Shown: positions 1 through 10,004 of the stretch, one piece after another | How positions within the stretch are numbered: the first letter of the stretch is position 1 | How the letters are laid out: each line of letters opens with the position of its first letter | Assembly (NCBI RefSeq): GCF_014645355.1 | Contig: NZ_BMLS01000003.1 | Location: 372,001-436,000, forward strand | Origin: Bowmanella pacifica | GTDB lineage: Bacteria > Pseudomonadota > Gammaproteobacteria > Enterobacterales > Alteromonadaceae | DNA length: 64,000 nucleotides | Direction of reading: 5' to 3' | Made by a program: the position numbers and the translations under genes | The notes under the pieces: model-generated | Database searches by the model: none | Told to the model about the DNA's origin: nothing | The model's input: the letters and a program-made list of their open reading frames with translations, nothing else

Positions 1-376
1 AAGGAGGAATAATCTGAATAGGTCTTTTTGTAGTAAAAGGTTTCTCTGATTTAAAAATCTCCCAATTCTTCCATCTCTGCCAATTCAGGAAACTCTTAAA
101 GCCTTGGCTGCAAGCAAAGACATGTTCAAACCTATCTAATCTATTCAGCTTCTCTGGATGACAATAGACCAAAGCGATGTTGTTCGCCGTAGGATCGAAC
201 TTGCCAACTTGAGGGTAGAAATGCCTCTGAGGTGCACCGAGAAAATATATTCTGTTCTTTGCACCAGCGCGATAATGATACCCCAAAGCAGAAAGTTCTT
301 CTTTCAGGTTTACATATAATCGATGGTCATACCAAAGTTCATTTTTGTGTGGAGAGGCAATACAGTAATATTTCAA
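1..376 (-). CDS. CgeB-like glycosyltransferase, N-terminal part (gene runs off left edge)
   Basis: An uninterrupted minus-strand reading frame of about 125 codons is open at the window edge. An in-frame TGA lies four codons before the first conserved residues, and the only start between them is TTG at 376, giving a protein that begins MKYYCIASPHKNE. I see no in-frame ATG. The segment reads ELWYDHRLYVNLKEELSALGYHY and later LVYCHPEKLNRLDRFEHVF, followed by ACSQGF. This resembles the N-terminal domain of CgeB/YkvP-type glycosyltransferases, where a G/W-D-h-layer 'LkkaLerlGh' element is followed by 'SHPd...D.vfvaS'. The substrate is unknown. The DNA is AT-richer than the TCA block beside it, which hints at a surface-polysaccharide or transferred region to the left. 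The Shine-Dalgarno sequence is weak, so the TTG start is uncertain; an upstream frameshift is the alternative. Confidence 0.55.
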   Translation of the reverse strand, partial: MKYYCIASPHKNELWYDHRLYVNLKEELSALGYHYRAGAKNRIYFLGAPQRHFYPQVGKFDPTANNIALVYCHPEKLNRLDRFEHVFACSQGFKSFLNWQRWKNWEIFKSEKPFTTKRPIQIIPP

Positions 377-586
377 AAGTCATACACTTATGAGAAGAGT
401 GAACGGGAATATCTTACCATTCCAAAAGCACTCTATAAATTTTTCCCCCAGATTTATTACACGTGGCTTCCACAAAAACGCGCTTTCAACAGCTCTTTGA
501 CAGCCCTTAATTCGCATTCCCCATGAAGTCCCTCGATGCTTATACCGAGGTAAACTAGCTTCACAGCATAGGGCCAAAAAAAAACA

Positions 587-610
587 AAAAACCCGCCGAA
601 GCGGGTTTTT
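587..610 (-). terminator. Rho-independent terminator of the sdh-suc cluster
   Basis: A 10-bp inverted repeat (AAAAACCCGC / GCGGGTTTTT) closes on a 4-base loop that reads TTCG on the minus strand. It is followed on the minus strand by a long T-run. It lies about 50 bp downstream of the sucD stop and should end the cluster transcript. Confidence 0.9.
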
Positions 611-662
611 ATACTTTTAGCTCAAAGCTCGCATCTAGCGGCCCGAGGCGACTAACAGGTAA

Positions 663-1535
663 TTACCAGCCAGTACGCTCGCGCAGCGCTTTACCGATAT
701 CGGCCAGTGAACGCACGGTGGTTACACCGGCGTCTTGCAGGGCTTTGAATTTCTCATCAGCCGTGCCTTTACCACCAGAGATAATGGCGCCAGCGTGGCC
801 CATACGCTTGCCTGGAGGTGCAGTGACACCGGCAATGTAGGAAACCACTGGCTTAGTGACGTTTTCTTTAATGAAAGCCGCCGCTTCTTCTTCAGCCGTA
901 CCACCTATTTCACCGATCATGATGATAGCTTCGGTTTGCGGATCTTCCTGGAACAACTTCAGGATATCGATGAAGTTAGAACCTGGGATTGGATCACCAC
1001 CGATGCCCACACAAGTGGACTGGCCGAAGCCTTCATCAGTAGTTTGCTTAACCGCTTCATAAGTCAGTGTACCTGAACGGGATACGATACCCACTTTACC
1101 CGGCTTATGAATGTGACCAGGCATGATACCAATCTTACACTCTCCAGGGGTGATAACACCTGGGCAGTTTGGACCGATCATACGCACGCCTTTCTGCGTG
1201 ATGTACTCTTTCACGAATAGCATATCGATAGTCGGGATACCTTCGGTGATACAAACGATCAGCTCGATACCGGCATCAGCAGCTTCGATGATAGAGTCTT
1301 TACAAAAAGGGGCTGGTACGTAGATAACAGAAGCAGTAGCGCCAGTGGCTTCAACGGCTTCTTTTACCGTATCAAATACCGGCAGACCCAAGTGCGTGGT
1401 ACCACCTTTACCAGGGGTTACACCGCCAACCATCTGAGTACCGTAAGCAATGGCTTGCTCAGAGTGGAATGTGCCCTGACCGCCAGTAAAGCCTTGGCAG
1501 ATGACTTTAGTGTCTTTGTTAATCAAAACGCTCAT
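663..1535 (-). CDS. sucD: Succinate-CoA ligase, alpha subunit
   Basis: This is the alpha subunit of succinyl-CoA synthetase, which makes succinate and ATP or GTP from succinyl-CoA in the TCA cycle. The 290-residue length matches the family. The N-terminal CoA-binding Rossmann domain starts [21 protein letters not shown]. The ligase domain contains the phosphohistidine motif [10 protein letters not shown] (His near residue 247) and the GIGGDPIPG nucleotide loop. The ATG at 1535 overlaps the sucC stop by 4 bases (ATGA), so the two subunits are likely translationally coupled. It is the last gene of the sdh-suc block and is followed by a strong terminator. Confidence 0.98.
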   Translation of the reverse strand: MSVLINKDTKVICQGFTGGQGTFHSEQAIAYGTQMVGGVTPGKGGTTHLGLPVFDTVKEAVEATGATASVIYVPAPFCKDSIIEAADAGIELIVCITEGIPTIDMLFVKEYITQKGVRMIGPNCPGVITPGECKIGIMPGHIHKPGKVGIVSRSGTLTYEAVKQTTDEGFGQSTCVGIGGDPIPGSNFIDILKLFQEDPQTEAIIMIGEIGGTAEEEAAAFIKENVTKPVVSYIAGVTAPPGKRMGHAGAIISGGKGTADEKFKALQDAGVTTVRSLADIGKALRERTGW

Positions 1536-2701
1536 TTTGCACCCCCGGCTGCGGCTACCACTTTCTGCGCTGCGTCAGTCAGGCTGGCAGCAGCAATGAT
1601 GTTCAGTTCACACTCTTCCAGCTTCTTGGCACCCAGATCAGCGTTGTTACCTTCCAAACGCACAACTACAGGTACGTTTACGCCAACTTCTTCAACGGCA
1701 CCAATGATACCTTCAGCGATCATGTCACAACGTACGATACCACCGAAAATGTTAACCAATACGGCTTGTACATTGCTGTCAGACAGGATGATCTTGAATG
1801 CTTCGGTTACGCGCTCTTTTGTTGCGCCGCCACCAACATCCAGGAAGTTAGCAGGAGCACCGCCATGCAGCTTAACGATGTCCATGGTACCCATTGCCAG
1901 GCCAGCACCGTTAACCATACAACCGATGTTGCCTTCCAGCGCTACGTAGTTCAGTTCCCACTTAGCAGCTTGTGCTTCACGGGCATCTTCCTGAGATGGA
2001 TCGTGCATATCGCGCAGTTTAGGCTGACGGTACATCGCGTTAGAATCGATAACCACTTTGGCATCCAGGCAGTGCAGGTTGCCGTCGGTTTTGATAACCA
2101 GCGGGTTAACTTCGATCAGCGCCACGTCCAGGTCAACGAACATCTTCGCCAGACCCAGGAAAATGTTAGTAAACTGCTTAATCTGAACGCCTTGCAGGCC
2201 CAGTTTGAAGGCAATTTCACGCGCCTGGAAAGGCTGTGCGCCTACCAGAGGATCGATTTCCGCTTTAAGAATCTTCTCAGGCGTTTCTTCGGCTACCTTC
2301 TCGATTTCAACACCACCTTCAGTAGAGGCCATGAAAACGATACGACGGGTAGCGCGGTCTACTACTGCACCCAAGTAAAGCTCTTTGTCGATATCGGTAC
2401 AAGATTCAACCAGAATCTTGTTAACCGGTTGACCGTGCTCATCAGTCTGGTAAGTAACCAGATTTTTACCCAACCAGTTTTGAGCGAAGTTACGAATTTC
2501 GTCTTTGGTCTTAACCAGCTTTACACCACCGGCCTTGCCGCGGCCACCGGCGTGGACCTGACACTTGACTACCCATTCGCTGCCGCCGATGCGCTCGGCC
2601 GCTTCTACTGCTGCCTGAGGCGTGTCGGCAGCATACCCTTCAGATACGGGTAAGCCATATTCGGCAAATAGCTGTTTGCCCTGATATTCATGCAAGTTCA
2701 T
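1532..2701 (-). CDS. sucC: Succinate-CoA ligase, beta subunit
   Basis: The beta subunit of succinyl-CoA synthetase has an N-terminal ATP-grasp fold ([19 protein letters not shown], then [12 protein letters not shown] near residues 53-64) and a C-terminal ligase domain with [13 protein letters not shown] and GGIVRCD. Its 389 residues match the E. coli enzyme (388). The ATG at 2701 is preceded by GGAAAG. The 234-bp space from sucB is far longer than any other junction in the sucA-sucD run and is filled with hairpins, so sucCD may be expressed at a different level from sucAB through RNA processing or partial termination. Confidence 0.98.
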   Translation of the reverse strand: MNLHEYQGKQLFAEYGLPVSEGYAADTPQAAVEAAERIGGSEWVVKCQVHAGGRGKAGGVKLVKTKDEIRNFAQNWLGKNLVTYQTDEHGQPVNKILVESCTDIDKELYLGAVVDRATRRIVFMASTEGGVEIEKVAEETPEKILKAEIDPLVGAQPFQAREIAFKLGLQGVQIKQFTNIFLGLAKMFVDLDVALIEVNPLVIKTDGNLHCLDAKVVIDSNAMYRQPKLRDMHDPSQEDAREAQAAKWELNYVALEGNIGCMVNGAGLAMGTMDIVKLHGGAPANFLDVGGGATKERVTEAFKIILSDSNVQAVLVNIFGGIVRCDMIAEGIIGAVEEVGVNVPVVVRLEGNNADLGAKKLEECELNIIAAASLTDAAQKVVAAAGGAK

Positions 2702-2727
2702 GGTGTTCTTTCCGTTATTGAGAAAAA

Positions 2728-2912
2728 ACTGCTTTTGCAGTACGAGTTTGCCGGAACCTGAGTTCCGACCGCTAATCCGGCAATCAGCTTGCCGGAGGCA
2801 TTTGAGGCCGGGCCCCTTCTGGGACGCTGCCTCCGGTGAACTGAGTAAAATATTAGCTCAGTTCAAGTTCCAGAAGCGTCAAGGTGAGGTCGCCTTCAGG
2901 CTTCCTCACCTT
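2728..2912 (-). other. Structured sucB-sucC intergenic region with at least five hairpins
   Basis: The 234 bases between sucB and sucC hold a chain of inverted repeats. They are ACTGC/GCAGT at 2728-2741, CGGAAC/GTTCCG at 2752-2767, CCGGCAA/TTGCCGG at 2777-2795, ACTGAG/CTCAGT at 2840-2862, and a 9-bp AAGGTGAGG/CCTCACCTT at 2881-2912. A longer pair, CCGGAGGCA (2791-2799) with TGCCTCCGG (2828-2836), shares bases with the third hairpin, so those two cannot form together. No stem has a convincing U-tract on the minus strand. This could be an mRNA processing or stability element, or an attenuator. It does not match a riboswitch class I recognise. Confidence 0.6.
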
Positions 2913-2935
2913 TTAAACTTCAACCTGACTGGCGC

Positions 2936-4426
2936 TTAAATGTCCAGCAGCAGGCGTGTCGGATCTTCCAACAGTTCCTTAACGGTAACCAGGAAGCCCA
3001 CAGACTCTTTGCCGTCAATGATACGGTGATCATAAGACAGGGCCAGATACATCATAGGCAGGATTTCCACCTTGCCATTCACCGCCATGGGGCGATCCTG
3101 GATTTTGTGCATACCCAGAATAGCGCTTTGTGGTGGGTTGATGATTGGCGTAGACATCAAGGAACCGAATACACCACCGTTGGTGATGGTGAAGTTACCA
3201 CCTTGCAGATCAGCCATAGACAATTTACCGTCACGGCCTTTGATTGCCAGGTCCTTGATACCTTTCTCAACATCGGCTACAGACAACTGGTCAGAGTCGC
3301 GCAGCACTGGGGTTACCAGACCACGAGGCGTAGACACAGCGATGCTGATGTCAAAGTAGTTGTGATAGCAAATATCATCGCCATCAATAGACGCATTCAC
3401 TTCAGGGAAACGCTTCAGGGCTTCGGTAACGGCCTTCACATAGAAAGACATAAAGCCAAGACGAATACCGTGACGCTTCTCGAACACCTCTTGATACTGC
3501 TTACGCAGATCCATAATCGGCTTCATGTTAACCTCGTTAAAGGTGGTCAACATAGCCGTTGAATTCTTCGCTTCCAACAGACGGTTGGCGATAGTCTTAC
3601 GCAGACGTGTCATAGGTACGCGCTTCTCGGTGCGCTCACCCAGAGGCGCGACAGCAGGTGCAGCACCGCTTTGCGCTTTGGCAGCAGGGGCGTCGCCGGC
3701 TTTGAGGAACTGCTCAACATCTTCTTTGGTGATGCGGCCGTTCTTGCCAGTGCCTTTAATCTTGGATGCATCCACGCCCTTTTCCGCCAGCAGACGACGA
3801 ACAGACGGGCTTAGCGCGTCACTGTCTTCTTCTGCGTCGTTCTTGGCTTCTTCAGCTTTTGCAGGTGCTGCACCGGCACCAGCAACAAAGTTGGCAATAA
3901 CTTGCTCGGCGGTAACAGTGTCACCTTCCTGAGCCAGAATTTCACTTAGTGAGCCGTCAGCAGGAGCCACAACTTCAAGAACAACTTTGTCGGTTTCAAT
4001 ATCAACCAGGTTCTGATCGCGGGACACCGCTTCACCGGGTTGTACATGCCAGGTCGCAATAGTGGCATCGGCCACTGACTCAGGCAGGACGGGTACTTTT
4101 ATTTCCACAGATTCACCTTTGGCACTTTCACTGGAGGAAGGTTTTTGTTGTTTGTCATCATTACCAGCTGGCTTAGCGGCGGCCTTACCACCCTCTTCCA
4201 ACTTGGCAATAACTTGCTCTGCCAATACCGTGCTGCCTTCTTCCTGAAGAATATCGGCAAGCACACCATCGGCGGGGGCCACGACTTCGAGTACGACTTT
4301 GTCAGTCTCAATATCAACCAAATTCTGGTCGCGAGATACCTTATCGCCAGGCTTAACATGCCAGGTAGCGATAGTGGCGTCAGCCACCGACTCGGGCAAT
4401 ACCGGTACTTTAATTTCAATGCTCAT
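2936..4426 (-). CDS. sucB: Dihydrolipoyl succinyltransferase (E2 of 2-oxoglutarate dehydrogenase) with two lipoyl domains
   Basis: The E2 core of the 2-oxoglutarate dehydrogenase complex transfers succinyl groups to CoA. It is 496 residues against about 405 in E. coli SucB. The extra length is a second lipoyl domain. Domain 1 spans about residues 3-76 with lipoyl-lysine K43 in [10 protein letters not shown]. Domain 2 spans about 107-180 with K147 in the same motif. The two are nearly identical and are joined by a K/P/S-rich linker. A peripheral-subunit-binding domain follows at about 205-242, then an Ala/Pro-rich linker, then the catalytic domain with SYDHRIIDG (H467, D471). The ATG at 4426 has AAGGGA upstream and sits 12 bp after the sucA stop. 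Confidence 0.97.
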   Translation of the reverse strand: MSIEIKVPVLPESVADATIATWHVKPGDKVSRDQNLVDIETDKVVLEVVAPADGVLADILQEEGSTVLAEQVIAKLEEGGKAAAKPAGNDDKQQKPSSSESAKGESVEIKVPVLPESVADATIATWHVQPGEAVSRDQNLVDIETDKVVLEVVAPADGSLSEILAQEGDTVTAEQVIANFVAGAGAAPAKAEEAKNDAEEDSDALSPSVRRLLAEKGVDASKIKGTGKNGRITKEDVEQFLKAGDAPAAKAQSGAAPAVAPLGERTEKRVPMTRLRKTIANRLLEAKNSTAMLTTFNEVNMKPIMDLRKQYQEVFEKRHGIRLGFMSFYVKAVTEALKRFPEVNASIDGDDICYHNYFDISIAVSTPRGLVTPVLRDSDQLSVADVEKGIKDLAIKGRDGKLSMADLQGGNFTITNGGVFGSLMSTPIINPPQSAILGMHKIQDRPMAVNGKVEILPMMYLALSYDHRIIDGKESVGFLVTVKELLEDPTRLLLDI

Positions 4427-4438
4427 ACGGGTCCCTTA

Positions 4439-7255
4439 TTAAATCGACAATGCGTCATCAAGCAGCGCTTTTTGCTGCTGATTGTGTACAGAAAGATAGC
4501 CTACGGCCGGAGAGGCTGACGCCGAACGACCAGCATAGCTCAGCTTGGCGCCGTCTGGAATGGCCTGCCAGAAGTGGTGCTGGCTACAATACCAGGCGCC
4601 TTGGTTCTGAGGTTCTTCCTGGCACCATACCCAATCTTTAACATGCTGATAAGGCTTAAGAATTTCAGCCAGTTCTTCATGCGGGAAAGGATACAGTTGC
4701 TCAATACGAATAAGCACCACATCGGTCTGCTCAGCCTTACGACGCTGATCCAGCAAATCGTAATACACCTTGCCTGAACACATCACTACACGCTTGACGT
4801 TGGCCGGATTGATATCGTCAATCTCGCCAATCACGTTTTTGAAGGTGCCCTCTGCTAACTCTTCCAAGCTGGATACCGCCATAGGATGACGCAGCAAGGA
4901 CTTAGGTGACATTACGATCAATGGCTTACGCATAGGGCGTACCACCTGACGACGCAGCATATTAAATACCTGAGCCGGCGTAGAAGGCACACATACCTGC
5001 CAGTTATGATCCGCACACAACTGCAGGAAACGCTCTAAACGTGCTGAGCTGTGCTCGGGTCCCTGCCCTTCGTAGCCATGTGGCAACAAGAGGGTCAGAC
5101 CGCACAAACGGCCCCATTTGGCTTCGCCTGAACTCAGGAACTGGTCGATAACTACCTGGGCGCCGTTGGCAAAATCGCCAAACTGGGCTTCCCAGATATT
5201 CAGACAGTCTGGCTCAGCGGTAGAGTAGCCATATTCAAAGGCCATGGCTGCTTCTTCGGACAACACCGAGTCATAAATCTCGATAGGTCCCTGGCTGTCA
5301 CTGATATGCTCAAGCGGCATATAAGTAGAGGCATCTTTTTGGTTATGCAATACCGCGTGACGGTGGAAGAAGGTACCACGACCAGAGTCCTGACCCGTCA
5401 TACGGATGCGGGTGCCTGCTTCAACCACGCTGGCATAGGCCAGGTTTTCGGCGCAGCCCCAATCCAAAGGTTTTTCGCCTGCGATCATGGCTTTACGATC
5501 TTCGTATAGCTTGTTCACACGGCTTTGTAGCTTAACGCTATCTGGGTAGCTACACAGCTTTTCACCCAGTTCACGTAACTTATCTACGGTCAGACTACCG
5601 TCATAAGGTACTGTCCATTCATGGCCAAGATAGGCAGACCAATCAACCGAATGCTCGGTCATAGGACGCCATTCTTCCACCACGCAGGCACCGTGGTCTA
5701 AGGCAGCACGGTAATCGCCAACCATTTTATCTACGTCATGACCTTGAACCACGCCTTCGGCAGTCAATTGATCAGCGTAGATTTCACGTGGCACTGGGTG
5801 CTTTTTGATCTTCTGATACATCAGCGGCTGAGTTGCATTGGGCTCATCCGCTTCGTTGTGACCATGGCGACGATAACAAACCAGGTCAATCACCACATCA
5901 CGTTTAAAGGTATTGCGATAATCCAGCGCCAGCTTGGTGACAAACACCACGGCTTCTGGGTCATCGGAATTTACGTGGAAGATAGGCGCCTGTACCATCT
6001 TGGCGATATCGGTACAGTATTGGGTAGAACGGGTGTCTTCTGTCTTCGACGTGGTAAAACCAACCTGGTTGTTGATAACGATACGCACGGTACCACCAAC
6101 CTTGAAGCCGCGAGTCTGCGACATATTGAAGGTTTCTTGCACCACACCCTGGCCAGCAATAGCGGAGTCACCATGAATAGTAACTGGCACCACAGAGGAA
6201 CCATCTTTACAGCCACGACGATCTAAACGTGCACGCACCGAGCCCATCACCACAGGGTTAACGATTTCCAAGTGCGAGGGGTTAAAGGCCAACGCCAGGT
6301 GGACATTGCCGCCAGGGGTAGCAAAGTCAGAAGAATAACCCGCGTGGTATTTCACGTCACCGGCGCCCAGTGATTCGTCATGCTTACCGGCAAACTCGTC
6401 GAACAACACTGACGGGTTTTTACCCAATACGTTAACCAGTACGTTCAAACGACCACGGTGAGCCATACCGATAACCACTTCTTTGGCACCATTGGTACCG
6501 GCGTGGCCAATCAGTTGCTTCAGCATAGGAATCAGGGCATCACCACCTTCCAGAGAGAAGCGCTTAGCACCTGGGAATTTGGAGCCCAGGTATTTTTCCA
6601 TACCGTCAGCCGCCACCAGGCCTTTAAGAATGTTGACCTTAGTTTCACGGTCAAATTCAGGCTTGGCTTGTACCGATTCAAGACGCTGCTGGATCCAACG
6701 TTTCTGTTCGGTATTAGTGATATGCATATACTCGGCACCGATGCTGCCGCAGTATGTACGATTAAGGGACTTAAACAGCTCACCCAGTGCCATGCTGTCC
6801 TGGCCGATGGCAAAGGAGCCCAGCTTATACACTGTGTCAAAGTCCGCTTCGGATAGCTCGTGATGAGACAATTCCAGATCACGCACTCGCTCTTGTTTCC
6901 ACAAACCCAGTGGATCCAGATTGGCGTGCTGATGACCACGGAAACGATAGGCGTTAATCAGCTGCAGGACCTTAACCTGCTTCTCATCACCACCCGTGGC
7001 AGCTGTTACCGCTTTGGCAACGCGACCCATTGGCCCAAGTTTCGCCAGGTCGCGAAACTGGTCGCGGATTTGGCTGTGTTTGGCTTCGAGTTCGACGCCA
7101 TTCAGCTTGGGTAATTGATCGAAAATCGAGCGCCACTCTTCCGACACGCTTTGCGGGTCGTCAAGATATGCTTCGTATATCTCTTCTACGTAAGCAGCGT
7201 TTCCACCAGCCATGTGGGAAGACTCCCACCATGCTTTCATCACGCTTTCTAGCAT
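4439..7255 (-). CDS. sucA: 2-oxoglutarate dehydrogenase E1 component
   Basis: This thiamine-diphosphate-dependent E1 decarboxylates 2-oxoglutarate and succinylates the lipoyl arms of SucB. At 938 residues it matches the family (E. coli 933). It has the N-terminal E2-docking segment (MLESVMKAWWESSHMAGGNA), the E1 core with GMAHRGRLNVLVNV, HGDSAIAGQGVVQETFNM and CYRRHGHNEADEP, and the C-terminal transketolase-like half with the PHGYEGQGPEHSSARLERFL motif. The ATG at 7255 has AAGGGA at good spacing. A terminator-like hairpin lies between sdhB and this gene, so sucA may have its own promoter in 7256-7432 or receive read-through from sdh. Confidence 0.98.
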   Translation of the reverse strand: MLESVMKAWWESSHMAGGNAAYVEEIYEAYLDDPQSVSEEWRSIFDQLPKLNGVELEAKHSQIRDQFRDLAKLGPMGRVAKAVTAATGGDEKQVKVLQLINAYRFRGHQHANLDPLGLWKQERVRDLELSHHELSEADFDTVYKLGSFAIGQDSMALGELFKSLNRTYCGSIGAEYMHITNTEQKRWIQQRLESVQAKPEFDRETKVNILKGLVAADGMEKYLGSKFPGAKRFSLEGGDALIPMLKQLIGHAGTNGAKEVVIGMAHRGRLNVLVNVLGKNPSVLFDEFAGKHDESLGAGDVKYHAGYSSDFATPGGNVHLALAFNPSHLEIVNPVVMGSVRARLDRRGCKDGSSVVPVTIHGDSAIAGQGVVQETFNMSQTRGFKVGGTVRIVINNQVGFTTSKTEDTRSTQYCTDIAKMVQAPIFHVNSDDPEAVVFVTKLALDYRNTFKRDVVIDLVCYRRHGHNEADEPNATQPLMYQKIKKHPVPREIYADQLTAEGVVQGHDVDKMVGDYRAALDHGACVVEEWRPMTEHSVDWSAYLGHEWTVPYDGSLTVDKLRELGEKLCSYPDSVKLQSRVNKLYEDRKAMIAGEKPLDWGCAENLAYASVVEAGTRIRMTGQDSGRGTFFHRHAVLHNQKDASTYMPLEHISDSQGPIEIYDSVLSEEAAMAFEYGYSTAEPDCLNIWEAQFGDFANGAQVVIDQFLSSGEAKWGRLCGLTLLLPHGYEGQGPEHSSARLERFLQLCADHNWQVCVPSTPAQVFNMLRRQVVRPMRKPLIVMSPKSLLRHPMAVSSLEELAEGTFKNVIGEIDDINPANVKRVVMCSGKVYYDLLDQRRKAEQTDVVLIRIEQLYPFPHEELAEILKPYQHVKDWVWCQEEPQNQGAWYCSQHHFWQAIPDGAKLSYAGRSASASPAVGYLSVHNQQQKALLDDALSI

Positions 7256-7432
7256 TTTTGTCCCTTAATCAAAAAGACCGGAATTAAATTACAACACTGG
7301 AGCCAATACCCCAGCCAACGTCCGTCACACTGACGGCGGTACAGTTTGTGACAAACTGCTGTCGTCCCTGAGTTTACACGCCTCTTCCAGAGGCATTGGC
7401 CCGATTAGTTATGCCTAATAGTGCCAAACAAA

Positions 7433-7461
7433 AAATAGCCATCCCTAACGGATGGCTATTT
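7433..7461 (-). terminator. Intercistronic terminator after sdhB
   Basis: A 12-bp perfect stem (AAATAGCCATCC / GGATGGCTATTT) has a 5-base loop. On the minus strand it is followed by TTTTTTG. It lies about 45 bp beyond the sdhB stop and 180 bp before sucA. It should stop or reduce transcription from the sdh promoter into suc. Confidence 0.8.
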
Positions 7462-7504
7462 AGCTTCCAAACAACTGAATCCCGAAAAACGGAAATCAGC
7501 CTAA

Positions 7505-8215
7505 CTAAACAGCCCGTTGCAACAGCATGGATTTAATCTGACCAATAGCTTTGGTCGGATTTAATCCTTTGGGGCAAACGCTAACGCAGTTCATGATTCC
7601 GTGGCAACGGAATACGCTGAAGGCGTCATCTAAATCGTTTAAACGCTCATCGGTAGCGGTGTCACGGCTGTCCGCCAGGAAGCGGTAGGCATGTAACAGA
7701 CCCGCTGGGCCAATAAACTTATCCGGGTTCCACCAGAAAGACGGACAGGATGTTGAGCAACAAGCACACAAAATACACTCGTACAAACCATCCAGCTTCT
7801 CACGTTCTTCCGGGCTTTGCAGGAATTCACGTGCAGGTGGCTGCTTGGTATCGTTGATCAAATAAGGTTTGATCTTCTCATACTGAGTGTAGAACTGGCT
7901 CATATCAACCACCAGGTCACGCACTACCGGCAAACCGGGCAATGGACGCAGCACCAACTTACCTTTACCCAAAGCAGATAAAGGTGTGATGCAGGCCAGA
8001 CCGTTTTTGCCGTTCATGTTCAGACCGTCTGAACCACAGACGCCTTCACGGCAAGAGCGACGGAATGACAGGGTCGGGTCTTGCTCTTTAAGCTGGATAA
8101 GTGCATCGAGCACCATCATATCCCGACCTTCTTCCACTTCCAGTTGATAATCCTGCATCCGAGGTGCACTGTCCACATCAGGATTGTAACGATAAATTGA
8201 GAAATTCAATTTCAT
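7505..8215 (-). CDS. sdhB: Succinate dehydrogenase iron-sulfur subunit
   Basis: SdhB carries electrons from the FAD of SdhA to ubiquinone in complex II at the inner membrane. Its 236 residues match the family. The [2Fe-2S] cysteines are in CREGVCGSDGLNMNG with a later Cys in NGLAC. The [4Fe-4S] and [3Fe-4S] ligands are in CILCACCSTSCPSFWWNP and CHGIMNCVSVCPKGLNP. The ATG at 8215 lies 16 bp after sdhA. It ends the sdhCDAB unit. Confidence 0.98.
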   Translation of the reverse strand: MKLNFSIYRYNPDVDSAPRMQDYQLEVEEGRDMMVLDALIQLKEQDPTLSFRRSCREGVCGSDGLNMNGKNGLACITPLSALGKGKLVLRPLPGLPVVRDLVVDMSQFYTQYEKIKPYLINDTKQPPAREFLQSPEEREKLDGLYECILCACCSTSCPSFWWNPDKFIGPAGLLHAYRFLADSRDTATDERLNDLDDAFSVFRCHGIMNCVSVCPKGLNPTKAIGQIKSMLLQRAV

Positions 8216-8231
8216 CTACTTCATGCTCCTC

Positions 8232-10004
8232 TTAGTAAGTCCTGGCTTTTGGCGGGAAGGCTTCACGCAGCTTAGGCGACATGTTCACTTCACGCTTGCT
8301 CATAGACTCGGTGTCTGGACGATAGATGGAATGGCACAGCCAATTCTCATCATCACGCTCCGGGAAGTCAAAGCGGCTATGGGCACCACGGCTCTCGGTA
8401 CGGAAGTTGGCGGCAACTGCGGTGGCATAAGCCGTTTCCATCAGGTTATCCAACTCCAGGCACTCGATACGCTGGGTATTGAAGTCGCTGCTCTTGTCAT
8501 CCAGACGAGCATGTTGCAGACGCTCTCTGATCTCTTTCAGCTCAACCAGGCCTTTAGCCATAGCGTCACCTTCACGGAATACAGAGAAATTCAACTGCAT
8601 GCATTTCTGCATATCTTTACGAATTTGAACCGGATCTTCACCCTTACCGCCTTCAGAACGTTCCCAACGATTGAAACGTGCCAGAGCAGCATCCAGATCA
8701 CTTTCAGACGCATCACGGCTAGGCGCGATTTCATCCAGGGCTTTACCCAGGTGCAGGCCGGTTGCTCGACCAAATACCACCAGGTCAAGTAGTGAGTTAC
8801 CACCCAGACGGTTGGCACCGTGTACCGATACGCAGGCAATCTCACCACAGGCAAACAAACCATTTACCAGTTTCTCATTGCCGTTAGCATCCAGGGTTAT
8901 AGCCTGACCATCAACATTGGTGGGAATACCACCCATCATGTAGTGGCAGGTTGGGATAACGGGAATCGGCTCTTTAACCGGGTCAACGTGAGCAAAAGTA
9001 CGAGACAGTTCAAGAATACCCGGCAAACGTGACTCAAGCACTTCTTTACCCAGGTGATCCAGTTTAAGTTTAATGTGCACACCCCAAGGACCATCACAAC
9101 CACGACCTTCGCGGATTTCAGTCATCATGGAACGGGCGACTACGTCACGGCCTGCCAAGTCTTTGGCGTTAGGCGCATAACGTTCCATAAAACGTTCACC
9201 GTCTTTGTTCAGCAGGTAACCACCTTCACCACGGCAACCTTCGGTAACCAGTACACCGGCACCAGCGATACCTGTGGGGTGGAATTGCCACATTTCCATA
9301 TCTTGCAACGCAACGCCAGCACGCAGAGCCATACCCACGCCGTCACCGGTATTGATATGTGCGTTGGTGGTTGAAGCGTAAATACGACCGGCACCACCTG
9401 TGGCTAGTACAACGGCTTTAGATTTGAAGTAAACAACCTGACCCGTTTCGATATCGATGGCGGTACAGCCTACAACATCACCGTCCTGGTTTTTCACTAG
9501 GTCCAAGGCATACCATTCACTGAATACCTTAGTTTTGTTCTTAACGTTTTGCTGATACAGCAAGTGCAACAGCGCGTGACCAGTACGGTCGGCAGCCGCC
9601 GCGGTACGGGCGCCCTGCTCGCCACCAAAGTTCTTGGACTGGCCACCAAAGGGACGCTGATAAATCTTGCCGTTTTCAAAACGAGAGAAAGGCAGGCCCA
9701 TATTTTCCAGCTCAATAATAGCTTCTGGGCCTGTCTTACACATATATTCAATGGCGTCCTGGTCACCGATATAGTCGGAACCTTTTACCGTGTCATACAT
9801 GTGCCATTCCCAGTTGTCCTCGTGGGCATTGCCCAGCGCAACTGTGATACCGCCCTGGGCGGATACCGTGTGGGAACGGGTTGGGAATACTTTAGACAGC
9901 AAGGCACAGGACTTGCCGGACTGGGAAATCTGCAGGGCGGCACGCATGCCCGCGCCACCGGCGCCAATTACCACTGCATCAAATTCATGTACTGGAATAG
10001 TCAC
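8232..10004 (-). CDS. sdhA: Succinate dehydrogenase flavoprotein subunit
   Basis: SdhA oxidises succinate to fumarate with covalently bound FAD. It has 590 residues (E. coli 588). The N-terminal dinucleotide fold is [13 protein letters not shown]. The FAD-attachment histidine lies in [10 protein letters not shown]. The HPTGI motif and the C-terminal RSRGAHSR-like active-site region (seen here as [11 protein letters not shown]) are intact. The start is GTG at 10004, directly after the sdhD TAA, which suggests coupled translation. No ATG upstream fits. Confidence 0.98.
   Translation of the reverse strand: MTIPVHEFDAVVIGAGGAGMRAALQISQSGKSCALLSKVFPTRSHTVSAQGGITVALGNAHEDNWEWHMYDTVKGSDYIGDQDAIEYMCKTGPEAIIELENMGLPFSRFENGKIYQRPFGGQSKNFGGEQGARTAAAADRTGHALLHLLYQQNVKNKTKVFSEWYALDLVKNQDGDVVGCTAIDIETGQVVYFKSKAVVLATGGAGRIYASTTNAHINTGDGVGMALRAGVALQDMEMWQFHPTGIAGAGVLVTEGCRGEGGYLLNKDGERFMERYAPNAKDLAGRDVVARSMMTEIREGRGCDGPWGVHIKLKLDHLGKEVLESRLPGILELSRTFAHVDPVKEPIPVIPTCHYMMGGIPTNVDGQAITLDANGNEKLVNGLFACGEIACVSVHGANRLGGNSLLDLVVFGRATGLHLGKALDEIAPSRDASESDLDAALARFNRWERSEGGKGEDPVQIRKDMQKCMQLNFSVFREGDAMAKGLVELKEIRERLQHARLDDKSSDFNTQRIECLELDNLMETAYATAVAANFRTESRGAHSRFDFPERDDENWLCHSIYRPDTESMSKREVNMSPKLREAFPPKARTY

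Noticed and set aside
323-577. Two short frames at 323-526 (plus) and 380-577 (minus)
   Set aside because: Neither has a ribosome-binding site or family signal. They overlap or lie upstream of the more convincing minus-strand frame 1-376.
2702-2935. sucB-sucC spacer as a known riboswitch
   Set aside because: No conserved aptamer core that I recognise; only nested hairpins.
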